NCBI RefSeq assembly: GCF_004359215.1
Contig: NC_090628.1
Coordinates: forward strand, 1,742,874 to 1,753,760
Length of the DNA stretch: 10,887 bases
Reading direction: 5' to 3'
Origin: Bremia lactucae
Lineage: Eukaryota; Oomycota; Peronosporomycetes; Peronosporales; Peronosporaceae
Within the stretch, counting starts at the first letter, position 1; each line of letters opens with the position of its first letter. The position numbers and the translations under genes were made by a program. The notes beneath the pieces were generated by a model. That model worked only from the letters and a program-made list of their open reading frames with translations, was not told the DNA's origin and did no database searches. Of the stretch, positions 7,500 to 10,887 are shown in pieces.

Positions 7500-7635
7500 G
7501 ACGACAATCACTCTGACTGCCGTTGGATAGAGTGGTCACTATAAGACCATATTATGGAAAAGATGTTGGTTGGTCAGAACCATCATTTTTTTAAATCTAT
7601 CGCATGGTTAACATGTCCATACGGTATGCGAATAA
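7500..7635. other. Leader between polypurine tract and antisense gene
   Basis: About 135 bp without a gene. An imperfect hairpin (CAATCA..TGACTG type, about 7507-7521) lies next to the polypurine tract, as in element A. An ATG at 7613-7615 opens a frame that ends at TAG 7710-7712; by comparison with the ATG of element A (4342) this may be the original start of the antisense gene, followed by a frameshift. Confidence 0.35.
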
Positions 7636-7690
7636 TACGGCGCCTTATCTGCAATACATGCAGCCGCGGGCGACGCATTATTGTCTCTTG

Positions 7691-7771
7691 CGGCAGACGT
7701 TTCGTCTGCCGTAGTATCTTCTTCTCCCGCAACACTAGATGTTGCGGGTGCACGTGGTGAGTCACCACGTG
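7691..7771. repeat. Three successive hairpins in antisense gene B
   Basis: 9-bp stem 7691-7699/7703-7711 (loop 3), 9-bp stem 7726-7734/7740-7748 (loop 5), and 10-bp stem 7751-7760/7762-7771 (one central base). All are perfect and lie within 81 bp. Confidence 0.95.
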
Positions 7772-8443
7772 ATTGCTATCCCTCTTTGGAGGTCGACTAT
7801 GAATGCGAGTTGGATAAAATGGCCGACTCTGGGAGAACAGAACAGTCGCCTGATCATCGTCAGGCGGCTGACTATGAGCCTTCGAATTAGGGGGCTCATT
7901 CGAGTAGACGTGCTGGTAGCATTCGCTACAGCATGTTCGGTTCCGACGATGAGGATGATTCCTTATCGCCAGTACCGTCTCCCGTGCCGTCACCCACACA
8001 TATTCATAATCGTGGTGATGACGATGGCGCAAGCCATCGAAAAAAAGTTCTTGTGGTACCCCCTGTATCAGTGGGTACCACTCAGGGGAGCGTAGACAAT
8101 ACAATATCTCGTCTTGCCCCTGAGAAGAAGAAGCCGTGGCTTTTGCCCGAACGGCTAGTCAATAGCTTGTATGAAGAGACTACTCCTCACAATAAATATC
8201 CCTTATTGCGACAAATGTACATGGCCTTGATCCCAGCGCGAAGAACTTTCGCGCTGAGGAAGTTTTATATCTCGATGCTTTTCTTAAGCATTGATGGTAT
8301 GGTGGCAACAACACAAGCGAGATAAAATCTCGCTGATGCAAGCCTGGAGCGCGTTTATTCGCAATGTCAAAAACATTGGACGCGAAGCCTGGCTTCAAAG
8401 ACTTATCGCGATTCGCGTAAAGTTTGAGAAACGAACTCCAACG

Positions 8444-8524
8444 GGTGCAAGGTATAAATTGCATCGGTTGTCGCGTGAGGCTGGGCTTCCATGCCTCGCG
8501 TGGGGTGATCCCTGTCCGTGTTGT
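8444..8524 (+). other. Conserved core motif of the antisense protein
   Basis: Pattern GARYKL.RLSREAG...L.WGD..P.C, shared with 3469-3389 on the - strand of element A. It lies beyond the pol stop (8597-8595), so pol coding cannot explain its conservation. In B three Cys stand close together (CPCC), where A has Tyr at two of the positions, so a metal site is not supported. Confidence 0.75.
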
Positions 8525-8594
8525 GTTGACAACACGAAGAGAGTAAAAGGGGATGTCTATTCTCTTTCTTCGCCCTGGGGAAGGGCTCGCATCT

Positions 8595-8930
8595 CTATTG
8601 AGATGCGTGACGCGATTGACGTTTTGCTATCGATTTACAAGCGCCAAGGGCGCGTGTTTTCCGATGGGCCTTCTGAACCATCGGGTGGGTCTCGTCATAC
8701 TGACGGACGAGGCCCTCAACGTCAACAATCAGCTGGGAACGAGGTTCCCAGCTGTCATGCGAAGGTGGATAACCTCGCCAGCGAACAAGATAACTCGTTC
8801 GCTGCCCCTTCACATCACGGTGGTTCTGGATGCGTTCCACAACGTAACGTTGACCACCGTGAGAATCCACCAATAGTTGTGGAGGAGGAGGGAAAATTAG
8901 ATCCGACCCATGGATCAAAAGTCGAAAAAC
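8595..8930 (-). pseudogene. pol: Pol B: C-terminal chromodomain
   Basis: The chromodomain reads on the - strand from 8849 to 8682 (RYVVERIQNHRDVKGQ, YLVRWRGYPPSHDSWEP, then EGLVRQYDETHP). The three aromatic positions expected to form the methyl-lysine cage are Tyr after Arg at the start, Trp in VRW and Tyr in GYPP; all are present. In chromoviruses this domain guides integration toward certain chromatin marks. A basic tail follows (KAHRKTRALGACK) to the TAG at 8597-8595. The domain itself is intact, but a frameshift near 8930 separates it from the linker and integrase, so it is now an orphan piece of a broken polyprotein. Both strands are open across it. Confidence 0.92.
8730..8754. repeat. 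11-bp hairpin in the chromodomain/antisense overlap
   Basis: CAGCTGGGAAC (8730-8740) pairs with GTTCCCAGCTG (8744-8754), loop GAG. It lies at the SWEP codons of the chromodomain. Confidence 0.95.
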
Positions 8931-9452
8931 TTCAAGCTCGAGAACGTTCTCCATGAGTTGGAAGAGGGACTTGATCACGAGCGCGGTAAGCGTCGCTCGT
9001 TGGAGCAGACGGTGCAGGCTCACTATATCGAACGGTTGGAAAACTGTACGAAGAGTGCGTACTCCATGTTGGAGTACGAGCGGAAATATAACGCTCTTCG
9101 TGATGAGCTGTCTTCCGCTCATCGCGATTTCGAGGATCTTCGGACCCGGCATGAGAATCTCCAAATTCAACACGAGAATCTGGTTCATGACTACAAGAAT
9201 CTCGTAGGGATTCTTGAAAGGGGTGGTCAGATCCGTCCTCGGAAGAAACCGCTTACTGATGGTAAGGGCGGAGCCGACCAACGTAAAACGTAGGATGCGC
9301 TCGCAACCTACGTGACAATTCTATTGTGTATGCATTGCCTCTGCGATGCAGTGCACGGAAAGGCCCAATGAACTTGGGTGGTAGTTTACTACTGTTCACG
9401 TTAGTGACTACATGCTTCGGTAAGTTTATCGTAGACAGGAGTACTAGATCTT
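8931..9452 (-). pseudogene. pol: Pol B: integrase C-terminal GPF/Y part and linker
   Basis: After a frameshift near 9450 the - strand reads KDLVLLSTINLPKHVV, then FIGPFRALHRRGNAYTIE (GPF motif near 9360) and RAHPTFYVGRLRPYHQ, ending at a TAA at 9255-9253 where the family has a Tyr codon. The same frame is open again from 9252 to a TGA at 8934-8932 and gives a hydrophilic linker rich in Ser, Asp, Glu and Arg (SSEDGSDHPFQES; SCSHEPDS). A second long frame over the same bases (start 9281) is a shadow until it becomes the chromodomain frame. The + strand antisense gene overlaps this whole stretch up to 9293. Confidence 0.85.
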
Positions 9453-10165
9453 TATTTCGAATGAAAGAACATTTGCTCTTCCATTTTGTCTGCGTCCCGT
9501 TTCTGACGGTCCTGTACGAAACGGACTACTGATTCTCGAGGCAGCTGCAATTCCTCTGCTGCTTATTTGTTCTGTTTTTTTCAGTGCGCTTTGTGCGCAC
9601 TGCCATAGAATCTTTCTCTCTTTCGATGTCGATTGTTTCGACAGCGACATTATTCGCGTCGTTAGTAATTTCAACGCGAGATTAGCATGAGCCAGAGATG
9701 GTTTTGCTCGTGTGAGTCCACCCCCTCTTAAGCTAGAGGATTCCTCTAATTCGGTGGGTATACGTGGATGGCGTAAGCCATTCACAAAGAACGGTGTATG
9801 CGTTGCAGACGCATGCTCCGAATTATTGATGGCGTAATCGACCATCGGTAAAAAACTCGCTCCAATTCGGATACGATTGGACGTAACCTCGAAGTATCTC
9901 TTCGAGGCGCGATTAAAGCGTTCCGTCCTACCATCTGTCTCTGGATGATCAGAAGTTGACATAGTCAGCCGTGTTCCGAAAGATCGGAACACGGTTCGCC
10001 AAAATCCCACCGTAAACCGTGGATCTCTATTCGAGACCAGTTCGCGGGGTAAACCGTGGAGTTTGAATACCGTGTCGATAAAGACACGGACACTACCCAG
10101 AGAGGTGATCGATTCTGGTACTGCAGCAAGATATACCATCTTCTTGAATCTGTCTACAAAAATAG
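9444..10165 (-). pseudogene. pol: Pol B: integrase catalytic core
   Basis: Reads MVYLAAVPESITSLGSVRVF, then LVSNRDPRFTVGFW with the second catalytic Asp, MSTSDHPETDGRTERFNR with the catalytic Glu, FLPMVDYAINNSEHAS and THTPFFVNGLRHPRIP. The tail (NGRANVLSFE) runs into a TAG near 9446-9444 after a frameshift; the proper continuation is in the frame of 9452-9253. The left edge of the core is joined to the previous segment by a one-base shift near 10165. Confidence 0.93.
9969..9994. repeat. 11-bp hairpin in integrase core B
   Basis: CCGTGTTCCGA (9969-9979) pairs with TCGGAACACGG (9984-9994), loop AAGA. Confidence 0.95.
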
Positions 10166-10310
10166 GATCCCATTATTTTTGTGATCGTCTTCGGGAAATC
10201 CAAAGACGAATTCCCTAGATACGGAGTGGCAACACTCTGCCAGAAGTTGTAGAGGTTCGAGAGGTGCACGGGATAAAGAGCTAGGCTTCACCCGTTGACA
10301 TACCTCGCAA

Positions 10311-10342
10311 GCACGAATGTACTTGCGCACGAATGTACTTGC
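10311..10342 (-). repeat. 16-bp perfect tandem duplication in integrase B
   Basis: GCACGAATGTACTTGC occurs twice in direct contact (10311-10326, 10327-10342), followed by GCACGAAC. Copy A has a single unit at this place. The 16 added bases offset a one-base loss about 40 bp upstream in the reading direction. Confidence 0.95.
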
Positions 10343-10540
10343 GCACGAACTGATACTGGCGGGCCAGTAAAAGTCGCGACTTACTGTGATATAAGTTTTC
10401 TCACGTCCACGATGCCCACTTGTTAGTGCATCGTGACACTCATACACGATGCGCAAGCGCATATCATTGTGAGTTGGGACGACGAAACGTGGAGTGTCGC
10501 CGGCAACGGCTGTGTAATACAATAAGCCGTTGCGTGTTGT

Positions 10541-10565
10541 GTATTGATCGGGTGACGATCAATAC
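10541..10565. repeat. 10-bp hairpin in integrase linker B
   Basis: GTATTGATCG (10541-10550) pairs with CGATCAATAC (10556-10565), loop GGTGA. The right arm contains the TGA codon that breaks this frame. Confidence 0.95.
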
Positions 10566-10741
10566 GAAGCCGGTAAATCTTTAAAAGATTTATCGAAAGT
10601 ATTCATCAGAGGATCCATTAAACGCAGAAGGTCCTTATCTTCTGCGTAGGCTTTCTTTTTGTCATCAAATAAGGTTGATAACGCAACACTTGAAATGAGT
10701 GTTGCAACAGTGGGATTATTTTCACTGTTGGAGTGCACTGC

Positions 10742-10887
10742 CTACTCGAAATCGGGTCGGCGTAAATACGCATCAGCGACGACATTAAGTCGTCTTGTTT
10801 TATATTCCACGGAGAAATTTTACTCCGCGAAGAAGGATAGCCACCTCGCCATTCTTTGCGAGAGGTGTGGGCTATTTACGGCCGTGC
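10742..10887 (-). pseudogene. pol: Pol B: end of RNase H domain
   Basis: At the right edge the - strand reads TAVNSPHLSQRMARWLSFFA, then after a frameshift near 10820 NFSVEYKTRRLNVVADAYLR and RPDFE, ending at a TAG at 10744-10742. This matches 1105-1245 of element A. The rest of RNase H, RT and the 5' half of the element lie to the right of the window. Confidence 0.85.

Larger units (their letters stand above)
7636..9293 (+). pseudogene. Antisense gene of element B (function unknown), nearly full length
   Basis: Runs opposite to pol from near the 3' LTR into the integrase tail. One frame is open 7636-8325 except for a TAG at 7888-7890: Ala/Ser-rich start, acidic part MFGSDDEDDSLSPVPSP, basic KKKPWLLPERLV. 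Near 8290 reading shifts to the frame 8288-8956: VWWQQHKRDK, QAWSAFIRNVKNIGREAW, and the core GARYKLHRLSREAGLPCLAW (8444-) ending GDPCPCC. Near 8900-8950 it shifts again to 8910-9293, a Leu/Glu/His-rich coiled coil (LENVLHELEEGLDHERGKRR; RHENLQIQHENLVHDYKNL). About 550 residues in all. Across 27 core codons the A and B copies show 9 identical codons, 10 synonymous changes and 8 replacements. I do not know the family. The place and orientation recall the antisense ORFs of plant Tat-lineage elements such as Grande; a gag-like role is conceivable from the coiled coil but unproved. Confidence 0.72.
10154..10741 (-). pseudogene. pol: Pol B: RNase H-integrase linker and integrase zinc-binding region
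   Basis: One frame runs from 10741 to 10154 with a TGA at 10561-10559. It holds the linker (ALSTLFDDKKKAYAEDKDLL) and the HHCC region (THNDMRLRIVYECHDALTSG, HRG, RKYIRACEVCQ), so the zinc ligands are present. A one-base loss before the SISSCAS stretch is balanced by a 16-bp tandem duplication (10311-10342): net five extra residues and the frame restored. The first catalytic Asp of the core is changed: SVSREFVFGF has Glu where copy A has Asp (SVSMDFVFGF). It ends NNGILFL at TAG 10156-10154, where the frame shifts into the core segment. Confidence 0.9.
7081..10887 (-). mobile_element. Element B: 3' part of a decayed Ty3/gypsy chromovirus-like retrotransposon
   Basis: Read from the right edge leftward: RNase H tail, integrase, linker, chromodomain, then polypurine tract and 3' LTR; an antisense gene on the + strand fills the space between pol and the LTR. 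It is the same family as element A in the opposite orientation, so the two 3' LTRs face each other across about 2.1 kb. Pol has at least two nonsense codons in the integrase N-terminal frame and several frameshifts, but the chromodomain and large parts of the antisense gene remain open, so B is better preserved than A. Confidence 0.9.

Noticed and set aside
7583..8104. 173-codon - strand frame in element B
   Set aside because: Lies after the pol stop and against the antisense gene; His/Arg-rich mirror of Asp/Glu/Ser codons, with no counterpart in element A.
8500..8536. Zinc knuckle in the antisense protein (CPCC)
   Set aside because: Not C-X2-C-X4-H-X4-C, and two of the Cys are Tyr in copy A.
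8553..8876. 107-codon + strand frame in the chromodomain region
   Set aside because: Third frame shadow between two better supported frames.
585..10730. CRISPR array as the reason for repeated hairpins
   Set aside because: Stems have unrelated sequences and irregular spacing, and the context is a eukaryotic retroelement.

Overview
The window is repeat DNA with no intact host gene. It holds two decayed Ty3/gypsy LTR retrotransposons of one family, pointing toward each other tail to tail. The wording of the pol proteins (integrase with SMDFVFGF, MSTSDHPE and FAINNS.HAS motifs, followed by a chromodomain) is what I know from chromovirus-like elements of oomycetes (Phytophthora and downy mildews). 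I therefore infer an oomycete nuclear genome; the species cannot be read from the sequence.

Layout. Positions 1-4996 are the 3' part of element A on the + strand: reverse transcriptase, RNase H and integrase remains, then a gene on the opposite strand, a polypurine tract (4488-4497) and a 3' LTR (4498-4996). Positions 4997-5960 are AT-rich spacer with a 15-bp hairpin and three diverged tandem repeats of about 190-220 bp. Positions 5961-6413 are a second LTR of the same family (LTR D, + orientation, no polypurine tract before it). Positions 6414-7080 are a unique block with one unrecognised reading frame on the - strand. Positions 7081-10887 are element B on the - strand: 3' LTR (7081-7488), polypurine tract (7489-7499), a + strand antisense gene (7636-9293), then the end of pol read from the right edge (RNase H tail, integrase, linker, chromodomain).

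Both copies carry a long gene antisense to pol. It starts just inside the 3' LTR and runs back into the 3' end of pol, so in B it overlaps the integrase tail, linker and chromodomain for about 700 bp. Aligned codons of the two copies differ mostly by synonymous or conservative changes in the antisense frame, which argues that this protein was once under selection. Its function is unknown; it has an acidic Ser-rich start, a conserved core and a coiled-coil tail.

The second striking signal is the density of short perfect inverted repeats (stems of 7-11 bp with loops of mostly 3-12 nt), spread through coding and LTR sequence alike and far above chance. Some are kept in both copies with paired base changes, and others sit exactly on frame-breaking changes. 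All pol genes here are broken by frameshifts, stops or lost catalytic residues, so neither element can move by itself.
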